This document shows positions 26,345 to 35,534 of a stretch of DNA of 64,000 bases, piece by piece. The notes beneath the pieces are model-generated. The model had not been told where the DNA came from. It saw only the letters and a program-made list of their open reading frames with translations, and did not search any database. This DNA is from Rhodobacteraceae bacterium M382 (lineage in GTDB: Bacteria > Pseudomonadota > Alphaproteobacteria > Rhodobacterales > Rhodobacteraceae). Position numbers and translations under genes: made by a program. The DNA lies in the NCBI GenBank assembly GCA_025141015.1, contig CP081098.1, forward strand, positions 3,726,501 through 3,790,500, written 5' to 3'. Positions within the stretch are counted from its first letter, which is position 1, and each line of letters starts with the position of its first letter.

Positions 26345-27643
26345 TCAGTAGCCAAAGAAACGGGGCAGCCCGAGCGACAGGTCCGGCCAAAAACTGGTCA
26401 GGAAAACGACCGGCAAATAGCCCAACAAGATCAGGGTCATGGCGGGGCGAATGACCTTGGTCACCGGCACCTTGCCGATGCGTGCGCCCAGATACAGGAT
26501 CGACGCATAAGGCGGGGTCACGCCGCCCATCGCGGTGTTGACGCCCATGATCGCGGCGAATTGCACCGGGCTGACCCCGATGGCCTGCATCAGCGGCAAC
26601 AACAGCGGCGCGATCAGGATGATGGCGGTGACATCATTGACAACCATGCCCACCAGAAACAGCAGGATATTGATCAGGATCAGCAGGATCATCTTGTTAT
26701 CGGTGATCGCAAAGATGGCTTCGACCAGCGCCTGCGGGATGCTCTCCAACACGAACATCTGGCTCAGGATCATGGAAAACAGGATCATCAGCATGATCGC
26801 GCCCACGGATGTGGCGGCCTCGCGCCCTGCCCCGAGGAATGTTTTAACATCCAGACCCCGATAGATCAGGAACCCCACGGGGATCGCATAGATCACTGCC
26901 ACGGCGGCGGCTTCGGTTGGGGTCATGATGCCGCCATAGATGCCGCCCAGAATGATCACCGGCATCAACAACGCCGGGGTCGCCTTGAATCCGCGGCTGC
27001 TGGCTTCGGCCACGAAGGCCGCGCCTTTGGGCGGTTCATTCAGTTTCAGAGGAAACTTGCGGGCCATACGGATGTTGACGATGGAAAACGACAGCATGAT
27101 CAACAGACCGGGCCCCAATGTGGCCAGGAAGCAGGCCAGGATCGACGTGTCCGTTACCCAGCCATAGACGATCATGGTCACCGATGGCGGGATCAACAGC
27201 CCCAACAGGGACGCATTGGCGATCAGAGCAGTAGCATATTCACGGGGATAGCCCTGTTTCTCCATCTCCGGGATCAGCAGCGGACCGATGGCCGCGACAC
27301 CCGTCAGGCCCGAGCCAGAGATCGCACCGATCAGGGCACAGGAAACGGTCGCCACCACGCCCAGCCCACCGCGCAGATGGCCGATAAAGATATTGACGAA
27401 GTTCAACAGACTGGCAGCGATGCCCGACACGGACATGATCGTTCCGGCCAGAACAAACAGCGGGATGGCCAACAGCACCGGGTTGCCCAATTGCTGGAAC
27501 CCCCAGAGCATATTGCCCTTCATCACCACATCGCAGAGGTAATACATCACCATCAACCCGGCGCCAAAACAATAGGGCAGCGGTACACCCAATGTCAGCA
27601 GAACAACCAGGATCAGGACGGCAAGGAGAGCAATTTCAACCAT
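26345..27643 (-). CDS. TRAP transporter large permease subunit, DctM family
   Basis: A 432-residue, strongly hydrophobic protein with about a dozen membrane segments, of the normal DctM length. Conserved segments include GVPLPYCFGAG at the start, ISGSGLTGVAAIGPLLIPEM and TPTEAAAVAVIYA. It forms the sodium-coupled transport channel with DctQ. ATG at 27643 follows AAAGGA and overlaps the end of dctQ by 8 nt. Confidence 0.95.
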   Translation of the reverse strand: MVEIALLAVLILVVLLTLGVPLPYCFGAGLMVMYYLCDVVMKGNMLWGFQQLGNPVLLAIPLFVLAGTIMSVSGIAASLLNFVNIFIGHLRGGLGVVATVSCALIGAISGSGLTGVAAIGPLLIPEMEKQGYPREYATALIANASLLGLLIPPSVTMIVYGWVTDTSILACFLATLGPGLLIMLSFSIVNIRMARKFPLKLNEPPKGAAFVAEASSRGFKATPALLMPVIILGGIYGGIMTPTEAAAVAVIYAIPVGFLIYRGLDVKTFLGAGREAATSVGAIMLMILFSMILSQMFVLESIPQALVEAIFAITDNKMILLILINILLFLVGMVVNDVTAIILIAPLLLPLMQAIGVSPVQFAAIMGVNTAMGGVTPPYASILYLGARIGKVPVTKVIRPAMTLILLGYLPVVFLTSFWPDLSLGLPRFFGY

Positions 27644-28112
27644 CAAAACGGTCCTTTGCAAAAATCGTGCGCAGATGGGTCAGCAGGTGGCCGACGGTGA
27701 ACAGCATCATCAGGATCAAACCGGCAACCAGCGCCATATCCACCCAGAACGTCGGCAGATACAGCGTCGGGCTTTCGCGCCAGACGCGATGCGAGTATTG
27801 GGCAAAATCCCAGGCCCAATAGGTCAGCCACACCCCGATGATCAGGCTGATCACCTCGCCAATGGCGGCCAGAATTTGATGCTGGCGATCTGTTGTCAGG
27901 AAAATTTCCAGCACATTGGCCCGGATATGCGTGTTCTCTCGCGACGCATTGACCGCCCCCAGAACGTACAGCCACAGGGTCGGGAACAGCAGGCTTTCCT
28001 CTAACCCCATCACCGGGATTTCCAGAACATATCTGGTGATCACCTGCACGAACTGACCCAGCGCCACAACGCAGATCAGAACAGTCAACAGGATGCTTGC
28101 AAAGCGTGTCAT
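27636..28112 (-). CDS. TRAP transporter small permease subunit, DctQ family
   Basis: A 158-residue membrane protein with four predicted transmembrane helices and the DctQ-like VITRYVLEIPVMGLEE segment after the first helix. It pairs with DctM. The ATG at 28112 follows GGAGGGG. It is the first gene of the seven-gene operon DctQ-DctM-DctP-gamma-alpha-beta-RidA and is divergent from a LysR regulator. Confidence 0.93.
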   Translation of the reverse strand: MTRFASILLTVLICVVALGQFVQVITRYVLEIPVMGLEESLLFPTLWLYVLGAVNASRENTHIRANVLEIFLTTDRQHQILAAIGEVISLIIGVWLTYWAWDFAQYSHRVWRESPTLYLPTFWVDMALVAGLILMMLFTVGHLLTHLRTIFAKDRFDG

Positions 28113-28258
28113 GAACCCCTCCAACAGATGCGCAATACGGTGCTGCGCGGTTCCCGGAGAGGGTCACGACGGGACAGTATAAAGTCAAAATGATAAAATT
28201 GATTACTAAATAGAGTTGCTTTATGGCATGAAAGAAACCTCAAGGAATTCAAAGCGCC
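28113..28258. promoter_or_regulatory. Divergent promoter region, TRAP operon / LysR
   Basis: The 146-nt gap between dctQ and the divergent LysR gene has an AT-rich core at about 28178-28222 (GTATAAAG, ATAAAATTGATTACTAAAT) in otherwise GC-rich DNA. It must hold both promoters and the LysR sites. I cannot assign individual boxes with certainty. Confidence 0.5.
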
Positions 28259-29173
28259 ATGAACCTCAGTTTTCGCCAACTTCAGGCCTTTCGCGAAGTG
28301 ATGCGCACCGGATCCGTGTCAGAAGCCGCGCGAATCTTGGGCCGGACCCAACCCGCCGCCAGCGCCCTGATCGCCAATCTGGAAGGCGAATTGGGGCTGG
28401 CTCTGTTTCGCCGTCAGCGCGGAAAACTGGTTCCCACCCCCGAGGCGCGGTATTTTCTGCCGGAAGCCGAAGCAATCCTGGACCGGTTGGCGCTGTCGAC
28501 GCGCACCATGCGCGAAATCGGAGAACTGTCGCAGGGCCGACTAAAGATCGCCTGCATGCCTGCCGCCGCCCCGGTGATGATGCCGCAATTGGTTGCCGAA
28601 TTTCTTGACGACAAACCGGACGTCAGGGTTTCGCTGATGATGCGGGCGTCATCGGTCATCGAAGAATGGATTTCATCCCAGCAATACGACATTGGCCTGT
28701 CAGAAACCCCCAACCCGTCTGGCGCATTGGAGACCGAAGATTTTCGCCTGGCGTGCGTGTGTGCCCTGCCCGCCGATGATCCGCTGGCCCACAAGGAAGA
28801 CATCACCGCGGCCGATCTGGATCGGCGTCCCATGGCCGCCCTGCAGGACGGACATCCGAATCTGATAGACACCCAAAGAGCATTCGCAGTGCAAAAGGCC
28901 AGATTTGTGCAACGGTTCGAATTGCGCAACTTTCAGCCGGCAATGACGCTGGTCGAGAACGGGTTGTGTGCCTGTATCTGTGACCCGATCACCGCGGCCG
29001 GGTTTATCAAGGCGCGTCCAGAGCCCCGTTCAGTCGTCTTTCGCCGTTTCACCCCCAATGTGGAGCTGGCGGTTTCAATCCTGCAACCGGCCCATCGCCC
29101 GCCATCAACGCTGGCCACCAGCTTTGCCCAATGTCTGAGCACCGAATTGCACGAAATTCAGAACCTGTTCTGA
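28259..29173 (+). CDS. LysR-family transcriptional regulator of the TRAP/dehydrogenase operon
   Basis: A 304-residue LysR protein with its HTH at residues about 3-60 (FRQLQAFREVMRTGSVSEAA) and an effector domain from about 92. It is of the NocR/OccR-like general layout that often controls amino-acid or opine catabolism. AAGGA lies about 12 nt before the ATG. Its divergent orientation to the TRAP operon makes it the probable regulator of that operon. Confidence 0.9.
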   Translation: MNLSFRQLQAFREVMRTGSVSEAARILGRTQPAASALIANLEGELGLALFRRQRGKLVPTPEARYFLPEAEAILDRLALSTRTMREIGELSQGRLKIACMPAAAPVMMPQLVAEFLDDKPDVRVSLMMRASSVIEEWISSQQYDIGLSETPNPSGALETEDFRLACVCALPADDPLAHKEDITAADLDRRPMAALQDGHPNLIDTQRAFAVQKARFVQRFELRNFQPAMTLVENGLCACICDPITAAGFIKARPEPRSVVFRRFTPNVELAVSILQPAHRPPSTLATSFAQCLSTELHEIQNLF

Positions 29174-29313
29174 GGCCCCTGGTTCCAACCCGATGTGGTG
29201 CTGTGGTCCTGGGCGGGGGCTGATCCGCTCTAGGTTCAGAAAAGTTTCCCAACCGTGCCTCTGGCGGCGTTGACAATGCGGCTGACGTGTAAGAAATGTG
29301 GCCCTGAAAACGC

Positions 29314-29391
29314 GGGCCGTTAGCTCAGCTGGATTAGAGCAGGGAACTTCTAATTCTCAGGTCGGGGGTTCGAGTCCTCCACGGCTCGCCA
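29314..29391 (+). tRNA. tRNA-Arg (anticodon TCT)
   Basis: Acceptor stem GGGCCGT (29314-29320) pairs with ACGGCTC (29381-29387) with one G-T pair, followed by G and an encoded CCA. The D arm contains TAGCTCAG, the anticodon stem GGGAA/TTCTC encloses CTTCTAA with anticodon TCT, and the T arm contains GGTTCGAGTCC. It reads AGA/AGG arginine codons. Confidence 0.97.
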
Positions 29392-29539
29392 TTCACCCCA
29401 ATTGATCCAAAATTTTCCGCCGCGGCGCAGCCATCCGTCATTTAACGCCTTCACAGCGTCCGCGCCCTGTTTGATGATGGCCGCAGCAGCCATGTCCCTG
29501 ACAGGACATTGCCCTGCGCCACACAGCGGAGAAAACACC

Positions 29540-31033
29540 ATGAGCGCCAGACCAAACATTCTGTTCATTCAGGTCGACCAACTGACCGCGTCGGCGCTGC
29601 GTGCCTATGGCGATCAGATCTGTCATGCGCCTACTTTGGACTCGCTCGCAGCAGGCGGGGTCGTGTTCGAAAACGCCTATTGCAACTTTCCGCTGTGCGC
29701 TCCGTCGCGATTTTCCATGGCCACAGGCCAGCTCTGTTCGACAGTCGCCGCCTATGACAATGCCGCCGAGTTTTCCGCCGAAATCCCCACATACGCCCAT
29801 TACCTGCGCGCCGCCGGATATCAGACCGCCCTGTCTGGCAAGATGCATTTCATTGGCCCGGACCAATTCCACGGTTTTGAAAAACGCCTGACAGCCGATC
29901 TGTATCCCGGTGATTTTGCCTGGGTCCCCAATTGGGAACACGAAGGCAAGCGCGACACCAATGATCCGCGCGCCGTACGCATTGCCGGTATCTGTGAACG
30001 CTCGGTTCAGATTGATTACGACGAAGAGGTCACCTTCAAAGCGGTTCAACATATTTTCGATATGGCCCGGTCGGACGATGATCGCCCGTTTTTCCTGCAG
30101 GTCTCTTATACCCACCCGCACGAACCCTATCTGTGCCGCAAGGAATTCTGGGATCTTTATCAGGACGTCGAAATCCCCATGCCCCGCGTCGGGGCCCTGC
30201 CCGAACAGGACCATGATCCACATTCTGCCCGGTTGCTGCGCGACTTTGGCATGTTGGGAATCCAGTTCAGTGACGAAGACGTCGGGCGCGCAATCCGCTC
30301 ATACTATGGATCGATCAGCTATATCGACAGCCTGGTAACCCGGGTTCTGGATGCGCTCAAATCCACCGGTGCCGATCAAAACACAGCCATCATATTCACG
30401 TCAGATCATGGTGAAATGCTGGGTGAACGGGGCATGTGGTTCAAAAAACACTTCTTTGAAAAGGCGCTGCGGGTGCCGTTGATCCTGTCAGCCCCCTGGA
30501 TCACCCCGCAACGGGTCTCTGAGCTGTCGTCGCTGGTTGACCTGCTGCCGACGTTCAATGGAATCGCAGGGATCACAGCCGAGGCCGAGCCATTGGAAGG
30601 CGTTGACCTGACCACATTGATCGACCGCGGCAACCCGTCGCCGGGCCGGACTGTCTATGCAGAATACCTGGCTGAAGCGACCCCGGTACCGATTTTCATG
30701 ATCCGGCAGGGCGCGTACAAGTTCATTTCCTCCTCTCACGACGGGCCAATGCTGTTTGACGTCGATGCCGACCCGGATGAACGCACCAATCTCGCCCACA
30801 ACCCCGAACACAGTGATCTGCTGGCCGAATTTACCCGGCAAGTATCTGAAAAATGGGACGAAGCCGCCCTGACACGCGACATTCTGCTGAGCCAGAAACG
30901 TCGCGCCGTCGTGCGCGCGGCCATGGGACAGGGCCAGAAACAGCGCTGGAACCATGGCGAAACCGGCGCGGACCGGGTTCTGTGGTATCGCGGGGAACAG
31001 GGCTACAACGAATGGGCGTTCGACTACATCTGA
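29540..31033 (+). CDS. betC: Choline-sulfatase
   Basis: The 497-residue sulfatase has the formylglycine motif Cys53-x-Pro-Ser-Arg (CAPSR), an N-terminal metal-binding Asp (FIQVDQL) and TSDHGEMLGERGMW in the second half. The length and the C-terminal segment (GYNEWAFDYI end) fit choline sulfatase, which hydrolyses choline-O-sulfate to choline and sulfate. Choline feeds glycine betaine and then the N-demethylation steps, so it fits its neighbours. No signal peptide is seen, so action is cytoplasmic. Start 29540 follows GCGGAGAA; frames upstream are dismissed. betA, betB and a dedicated transporter are not in the window. Confidence 0.87.
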   Translation: MSARPNILFIQVDQLTASALRAYGDQICHAPTLDSLAAGGVVFENAYCNFPLCAPSRFSMATGQLCSTVAAYDNAAEFSAEIPTYAHYLRAAGYQTALSGKMHFIGPDQFHGFEKRLTADLYPGDFAWVPNWEHEGKRDTNDPRAVRIAGICERSVQIDYDEEVTFKAVQHIFDMARSDDDRPFFLQVSYTHPHEPYLCRKEFWDLYQDVEIPMPRVGALPEQDHDPHSARLLRDFGMLGIQFSDEDVGRAIRSYYGSISYIDSLVTRVLDALKSTGADQNTAIIFTSDHGEMLGERGMWFKKHFFEKALRVPLILSAPWITPQRVSELSSLVDLLPTFNGIAGITAEAEPLEGVDLTTLIDRGNPSPGRTVYAEYLAEATPVPIFMIRQGAYKFISSSHDGPMLFDVDADPDERTNLAHNPEHSDLLAEFTRQVSEKWDEAALTRDILLSQKRRAVVRAAMGQGQKQRWNHGETGADRVLWYRGEQGYNEWAFDYI

Positions 31034-31109
31034 TTCCATCAGACCGCCCCTTTGACCTGAAATCAACCATCCGGCGGGTGTCTCATGACGCCTGCCATAT
31101 ACATTTTTA

Positions 31110-31154
31110 TTGACAAAATTCATGATTGTAAAAATATTGGCACAAATTTTTACA
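31110..31154 (+). promoter_or_regulatory. Promoter with overlapping inverted-repeat operator
   Basis: TTGACA (31110-31115) and AATATT (31133-31138) are spaced by 17 nt. A perfect 9-bp inverted repeat, TGTAAAAAT (31127-31135) and ATTTTTACA (31146-31154), covers the -10 box. It lies just upstream of the XRE-cupin start. A related sequence sits before the second XRE-cupin gene at 39574-39596. Confidence 0.65.
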
Positions 31155-31171
31155 AATCACGGTGTCCTCCT

Positions 31172-31786
31172 GTGCCCAATCACCACGAAGGTCAGCTGCT
31201 GGCCACCCCCCTCGATATCGACACATTGGAGAGCGCGCGACTGGATCCCCGGCTGGGCCAGGAGATCCATGATCTGCGCAAAGCCAAGCGCCTGACGTTG
31301 GGCCAATTGGCCACGGCCACGGGGTTGTCCACCGGTTTTATCAGCCAGATCGAACGCGGCCACAATCGCCCGTCCGTCACCGCCCTGTTCAAGATCAGCC
31401 GCGCGCTTGGAGTGTCGGTCGGCTGGTTCTTTTCCACGACCATCGCCCCCGGCACCTCAAAGGTCGTGCGTCAGGGAGAGCGCCGCGCGATTGAATATGA
31501 TGACGGTATCCGGGACGAGCTGTTGACGCCGGGATTGGGGGGCAAGCTCGAGCTTTTGTCCTGTGTTTTTGCTCCCGGCAGCGGCGTGGACACTGTGTAT
31601 TCTCACGAAGGCGACGAAGCCGGGGTCGTCGTGCGCGGCACGCTCGAATTATGGGTCGGAGACGACCACTACCTGCTGAACACAGGCGACAGTTTTGCCT
31701 TTAACAGCGCGACACCGCACCGTTATCGCAACCCTTCTGACACGGAAACCCACGTGATCTGGGCGATCACACCGCCGAACTTCTAA
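31172..31786 (+). CDS. XRE-family regulator with C-terminal cupin domain
   Basis: The 204-residue protein has an XRE helix-turn-helix at residues about 30-85 (IHDLRKAKRLTLGQLATATG) and a cupin_2 sensor domain at about 130-200 (YSHEGDEAGVVVRG, DSFAFNSATPHRY). The start is taken as GTG at 31172 because the promoter and operator lie just upstream; the frame remains open to an ATG at 31085, which would lie above the promoter. The resulting length matches the paralogue at 38949 (207 residues). It precedes a flavin demethylase by 45 nt and probably controls itself and that gene. Confidence 0.85.
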   Translation: MPNHHEGQLLATPLDIDTLESARLDPRLGQEIHDLRKAKRLTLGQLATATGLSTGFISQIERGHNRPSVTALFKISRALGVSVGWFFSTTIAPGTSKVVRQGERRAIEYDDGIRDELLTPGLGGKLELLSCVFAPGSGVDTVYSHEGDEAGVVVRGTLELWVGDDHYLLNTGDSFAFNSATPHRYRNPSDTETHVIWAITPPNF

Positions 31787-31831
31787 TCCAGACCGACCCA
31801 ATTCCCTACCAGGCACCCTCCCGAGGCACCC

Positions 31832-33796
31832 ATGACAGACAAACATTTCCCCAACCTGTTTTCACCGATCACCATCGGCAACCTGACGCTGCGCAACCGG
31901 ATCGTGTCCACGGGACATGAAACTCATCTGGCGGAAAAAGGGCGCGTTGGAGATGCAATGATTGCCTACCACGAGGCCCGCGCCCGCGGGGGCGCAGGGA
32001 TGATCGTGACCGAAGTGGCCTTGGTGCACCCCAGCGCGGTGTTTGTCGCCGATCCGATCCGGATCGACACCGATGCCTGCATTCCGGGCTATCGCAAACT
32101 GGCCGAAGTGATCCACAGCCATGATTGCGGGCTGATCGCCCAGCTGTTCCACCCCGGGCGTGAAATGCTGGCCTCCGAAGATGGCACCGCGCCCGTGTCC
32201 TACAGCGCGTCGCCCACGCCCAACGAACGGTTCCACGTCCTGCCCCGCCCGATGACACCGGACATGGTTGCCGACGTGATTTCGGCCTATGGCGATGCAG
32301 CCGCGCGGATGCAAAGTGCCGGGTTGGACGGCGTGGAAATCGTTGCTTCCCACGGGTATCTGCCCGCACAATTCCTGAACCCGCATGTGAATAAGCGCAC
32401 TGATGACTATGGCGGATCATTGGACAACCGGACCCGGTTCATCCGTGACATTGCCGCCGACATCCGCGCCAAGACCGGTGATGGGTTCGTTATTGGTTTG
32501 CGCCTGTCAGGTAATGAGATGAGCCACGAGGGCCTTGAGCACCCCGAGATGCTGGACGCCTGCGACCGCATCGCGGCAGATCAAATGTTGGACTACTTCA
32601 GCGTTGTGGCCGGCTCGTCTGCAACCTTGGCCGGATCGATCCATATCGCCCCCCCGATGTCCGAGGCTGTCGGCTATACTGCACCGCTGGGTCAGGCGAT
32701 CCGCGAACGCACCGGATTGACGACCATCATCACCGGCCGCATCAACCAACCACAAGAGGCGGACCGCATCATCGGTTCCGGTCAGGCGGACATGTGCGGC
32801 ATGACCCGAGCGATGATCTGCGACCCTGACATGGGGACCAAGGCGCACCTGGGCGCGGTGGACGATATCCGGGCCTGCATAGGGTGCAATCAGGCCTGTA
32901 TCGGCCATTTCCACGATGGGTACCCGATTTCCTGTATCCAGAACCCGGTCAGCGGGCGCGAGCTGCGCCTGGGCACCCCCCCGATCCTGAATGGCAAACG
33001 ACGTCTCATGGTGATTGGTGGCGGTCCCGGCGGGATGAAGGCCGCAGCCGAGGCAGCTGCACGCGGGCACGATGTTACGCTCTATGAACGCGAGAGCCAA
33101 TTGGGCGGCCAGGCCCGACTGGCCCAGCTGTTGCCCCATCGCGTCGAATTCGGTGGCATCATCACCAATCTGGCGCACGAAATGCGCCGGGCTGGGGTAA
33201 CGGTGCACAAGGGCACCGAGGTAAACGAAGCCACGATTGCCCAATTCGCCCCCGACGCAGTGATCATCGCCACCGGTGCCACGCCCCGCTGGCCGGATTT
33301 CGAGGGCCGGGATGACGCCCATGTGGTCGATGCCTGGCAAGTGCTGCAAGGACAGGCCAATGTGGGCAATTCCGTTGTCGTTGCCGATTGGCGCGCAGAT
33401 TGGATCGGCATTGGTGTGGCTGAACTTTTGGCGCAAAACGGCCATTCAGTGCGTCTGGCCGTCAACGGGTACATGCCGGGGCAAACCATTCAGATGTATG
33501 TGCGCGATGCCAGCATCGGTCGACTGCATAGGCTGGGCGTCGAAACCCTGCCCTATATGCGGCTGTTCGGCGCGGACGAAGACAGCGTCTATCTGCAACA
33601 TATCATGAGCAACGAACCGGTCATCTGCGGCGGCGTCGATACATTGGTGCTGTGTCAGGGTCATACCCCGGCCAACTCTGTCGAAGACATGATCCGTCGA
33701 ATGGGGCTGGAACACCATCTGGTCGGGGATTGCATTGCCCCCCGTACTGCCGAAGAGGCCGTGCTGGAAGGGCTGAATGCCGGTCGCGCCGTCTGA
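31832..33796 (+). CDS. Trimethylamine dehydrogenase / Old Yellow Enzyme-family flavin-Fe/S demethylase, second paralogue
   Basis: A 654-residue protein with an FMN TIM barrel (LTLRNRIVSTGHETH start), the full four-cysteine 4Fe-4S motif CIGCNQAC plus a later Cys in YPISCIQNP, and an FAD/ADP-binding half with VIGGGPGGMKAAAEAAARG. The complete cluster motif distinguishes it from the paralogue at 7221. The family oxidatively demethylates or reduces amines and enoates; N-demethylation fits the neighbourhood. It follows the XRE-cupin gene by 45 nt and converges with the CoA-transferase genes, 21 nt apart. Confidence 0.87.
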   Translation: MTDKHFPNLFSPITIGNLTLRNRIVSTGHETHLAEKGRVGDAMIAYHEARARGGAGMIVTEVALVHPSAVFVADPIRIDTDACIPGYRKLAEVIHSHDCGLIAQLFHPGREMLASEDGTAPVSYSASPTPNERFHVLPRPMTPDMVADVISAYGDAAARMQSAGLDGVEIVASHGYLPAQFLNPHVNKRTDDYGGSLDNRTRFIRDIAADIRAKTGDGFVIGLRLSGNEMSHEGLEHPEMLDACDRIAADQMLDYFSVVAGSSATLAGSIHIAPPMSEAVGYTAPLGQAIRERTGLTTIITGRINQPQEADRIIGSGQADMCGMTRAMICDPDMGTKAHLGAVDDIRACIGCNQACIGHFHDGYPISCIQNPVSGRELRLGTPPILNGKRRLMVIGGGPGGMKAAAEAAARGHDVTLYERESQLGGQARLAQLLPHRVEFGGIITNLAHEMRRAGVTVHKGTEVNEATIAQFAPDAVIIATGATPRWPDFEGRDDAHVVDAWQVLQGQANVGNSVVVADWRADWIGIGVAELLAQNGHSVRLAVNGYMPGQTIQMYVRDASIGRLHRLGVETLPYMRLFGADEDSVYLQHIMSNEPVICGGVDTLVLCQGHTPANSVEDMIRRMGLEHHLVGDCIAPRTAEEAVLEGLNAGRAV

Positions 33797-33817
33797 TACG
33801 CCGTCTGACACCTGGTA

Positions 33818-34468
33818 TTAGAGCGACATCTCGGGCACCGTGTCAGGAATGGCCAGATCCGCATCCGTTGCCGCCCGGATCTGATCTACTGACACTCCCG
33901 GTGCCCGTTCGATCAGGTGCAGGCCGTCCTCGGCCGGTTCGATCACCGCCAGCTCAGTCACCACCAGATCAACCTGGCGCAACGACGTCAGTGGCAGGGC
34001 ACATTCCTGTACGATCTTGCTGTGACCCTGATTGGTATGGGTCATCGCCACCACCACCCGCTTTGCCCCGGTCACCAGATCCATGGCCCCACCCATGCCG
34101 GGAACGAATTTGCCCGGGATCATCCAATTGGCCAATTGTCCCAACCGGTTGACCTCGAGCCCACCCAGAACCGTCATGTCGATATGGCCGCCGCGGATCA
34201 GGCCAAAGCTCATGGCGCTGTCGATGGCCGCAGCACCGGGCACCGCGGTGACAAACCCACCTCCGGCATCGGTCAGGTCCGGGTCTTCCATGCCTTCGGG
34301 TGGGCGCGCGCCCAACCCGATCACGCCGTTTTCGGCCTGAAAGAACACCCCCGCATCGGCCGCAACAAAGCCGGCCACCATACTGGGCAAACCGATGCCC
34401 AGATTGACAAGGGTTCCGGCACGCACTTCCTGTGCCACACGGCGGGCAATGATTTCCCTGGCTTCCAT
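33818..34468 (-). CDS. 3-oxoacid CoA-transferase, subunit B
   Basis: A 216-residue class I CoA-transferase beta subunit. The family's catalytic glutamate is Glu46 in FQAENGVIG. It forms a heteromer with the alpha subunit and moves CoA from succinyl-CoA or acetyl-CoA to a 3-oxoacid such as acetoacetate. ATG at 34468 shares one base with the alpha-subunit stop (TGATG). The exact acid is not resolvable. Confidence 0.92.
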   Translation of the reverse strand: MEAREIIARRVAQEVRAGTLVNLGIGLPSMVAGFVAADAGVFFQAENGVIGLGARPPEGMEDPDLTDAGGGFVTAVPGAAAIDSAMSFGLIRGGHIDMTVLGGLEVNRLGQLANWMIPGKFVPGMGGAMDLVTGAKRVVVAMTHTNQGHSKIVQECALPLTSLRQVDLVVTELAVIEPAEDGLHLIERAPGVSVDQIRAATDADLAIPDTVPEMSL

Positions 34469-35130
34469 CAATGCGCCCTTTCCAACAGGTGATCCACCAG
34501 CACGCCGGGCGTCCGCACCGCATCCGGCGGGATCACCCCGACCGGAACGATATGTTCGGGTTCGGCAATCACCGTTGCGCCTGCCAGTGCCATGATCGGA
34601 TTGAAATTCTGCGCTGTCAGCGCGTATTCCAGATTGCCCACATAGTCGGATTGATGCGCTGCGATCAGTGTAAAATCGGCTCCGATGGGCTCTTCGAGCA
34701 AAAAATCGCGGCCATTGGCGTGAATGATTTGTTTACCTGCCGCAACCTGGGTGCCCAGCCCCGTGGGCGTCAGAATACCTCCCAGCCCAACACCATGCGC
34801 CCGGATGCGTTCGACCAGCGTGCCCTGCGGAACAAGTTCGACCTCGAGCGTACCATCGTTCATCTGGGCCTGTGCTTCGGGGTTCAGACCGATATGAGAC
34901 ACCGTGATCCGGCGACAGGCACGGGCCGAGATCAACTTGCCAATCCCCCGCCCCGGCACAAAGGTGTCATTGGCCACCAACGACAGATCGCGCACCCCAC
35001 GCGCCACGAGAGCATCAATCAGGCGCAGGGGCGCACCGACCCCCATAAAGCCGCCAATCATCACTGTCGCCCCATCCGGGATCAGCGCAGCCGCCTCCTC
35101 GGGTTTCAACGTGGATTTCATTTTGAACAT
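34468..35130 (-). CDS. 3-oxoacid CoA-transferase, subunit A
   Basis: A 220-residue class I CoA-transferase alpha subunit with the GATVMIGGFMGVGAP loop near residues 22-36 and HIGLNPEAQAQMNDG, LVPQGTL further on. It is the first gene of a two-gene operon. ATG at 35130 follows GGGAAG; sequence upstream of it in the frame lacks family similarity. It probably links a ketoacid from the catabolic cluster to CoA metabolism. Confidence 0.92.
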   Translation of the reverse strand: MFKMKSTLKPEEAAALIPDGATVMIGGFMGVGAPLRLIDALVARGVRDLSLVANDTFVPGRGIGKLISARACRRITVSHIGLNPEAQAQMNDGTLEVELVPQGTLVERIRAHGVGLGGILTPTGLGTQVAAGKQIIHANGRDFLLEEPIGADFTLIAAHQSDYVGNLEYALTAQNFNPIMALAGATVIAEPEHIVPVGVIPPDAVRTPGVLVDHLLERAH

Positions 35131-35272
35131 GGTCTTCCCGCAGCAGTGGTTCCGCCCGGACGGGATTGGCCCATCCTGCCCGATCCGGCGCACACGCCGC
35201 ACATAGGGCTCTCGGGCCTTCTATATCGCACACGCACTGAGCGAGACCAGACCCTTCTGTCCCAGTTGTAGG

Positions 35273-35530
35273 CTTGGAGTTGTCTTTGGTGTTCTCCGTC
35301 CGGCGCGCCGCCGCGTCGAACAATTTGACCTGACAACCAAACCTGCCAAGGATAAGAATGCCGCTGGACGGCTGGCCAAGGCCGGTTATGAAAACGGCAT
35401 GATTTTCCGGGCCTTTGCCGATGATGTTATTGGCCTTGCCCCACCTATTTGCATCTCCGAAGCAGAGGTCGACCTGCTGATTGCCCGCCTTCGCGCAACC
35501 CTGGACACCATTCTGGACGTAAAAGGATAA
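35273..35530 (+). pseudogene. 3' remnant of a class III (omega) aminotransferase
   Basis: An open plus-strand stretch ending in TAA at 35528-35530 encodes about 85 residues that read like the C-terminus of a PLP fold-type I omega-aminotransferase. It includes LGVVFGV, then EQFDLTTKPAKDK, AKAGYENGMIFRAF and DVIGLAPPICISEAEVDLL, the family's typical final domain. The PLP-binding main part is missing and there is no start codon with a ribosome-binding site. The HAD hydrolase gene starts 4 nt after its stop, as if it were once an operon partner. Confidence 0.7.
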
Positions 35531-35534
35531 CCCC

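Noticed and set aside
26561-27700. A 379-codon plus-strand frame opposite DctM.
   Set aside because: It is a Gln/His/Asp-rich shadow of a membrane-protein gene.
31085-31171. A longer N-terminus for the first XRE-cupin regulator starting at ATG 31085.
   Set aside because: The extra sequence includes the promoter and operator repeat and would make the protein longer than its paralogue; GTG at 31172 fits better.
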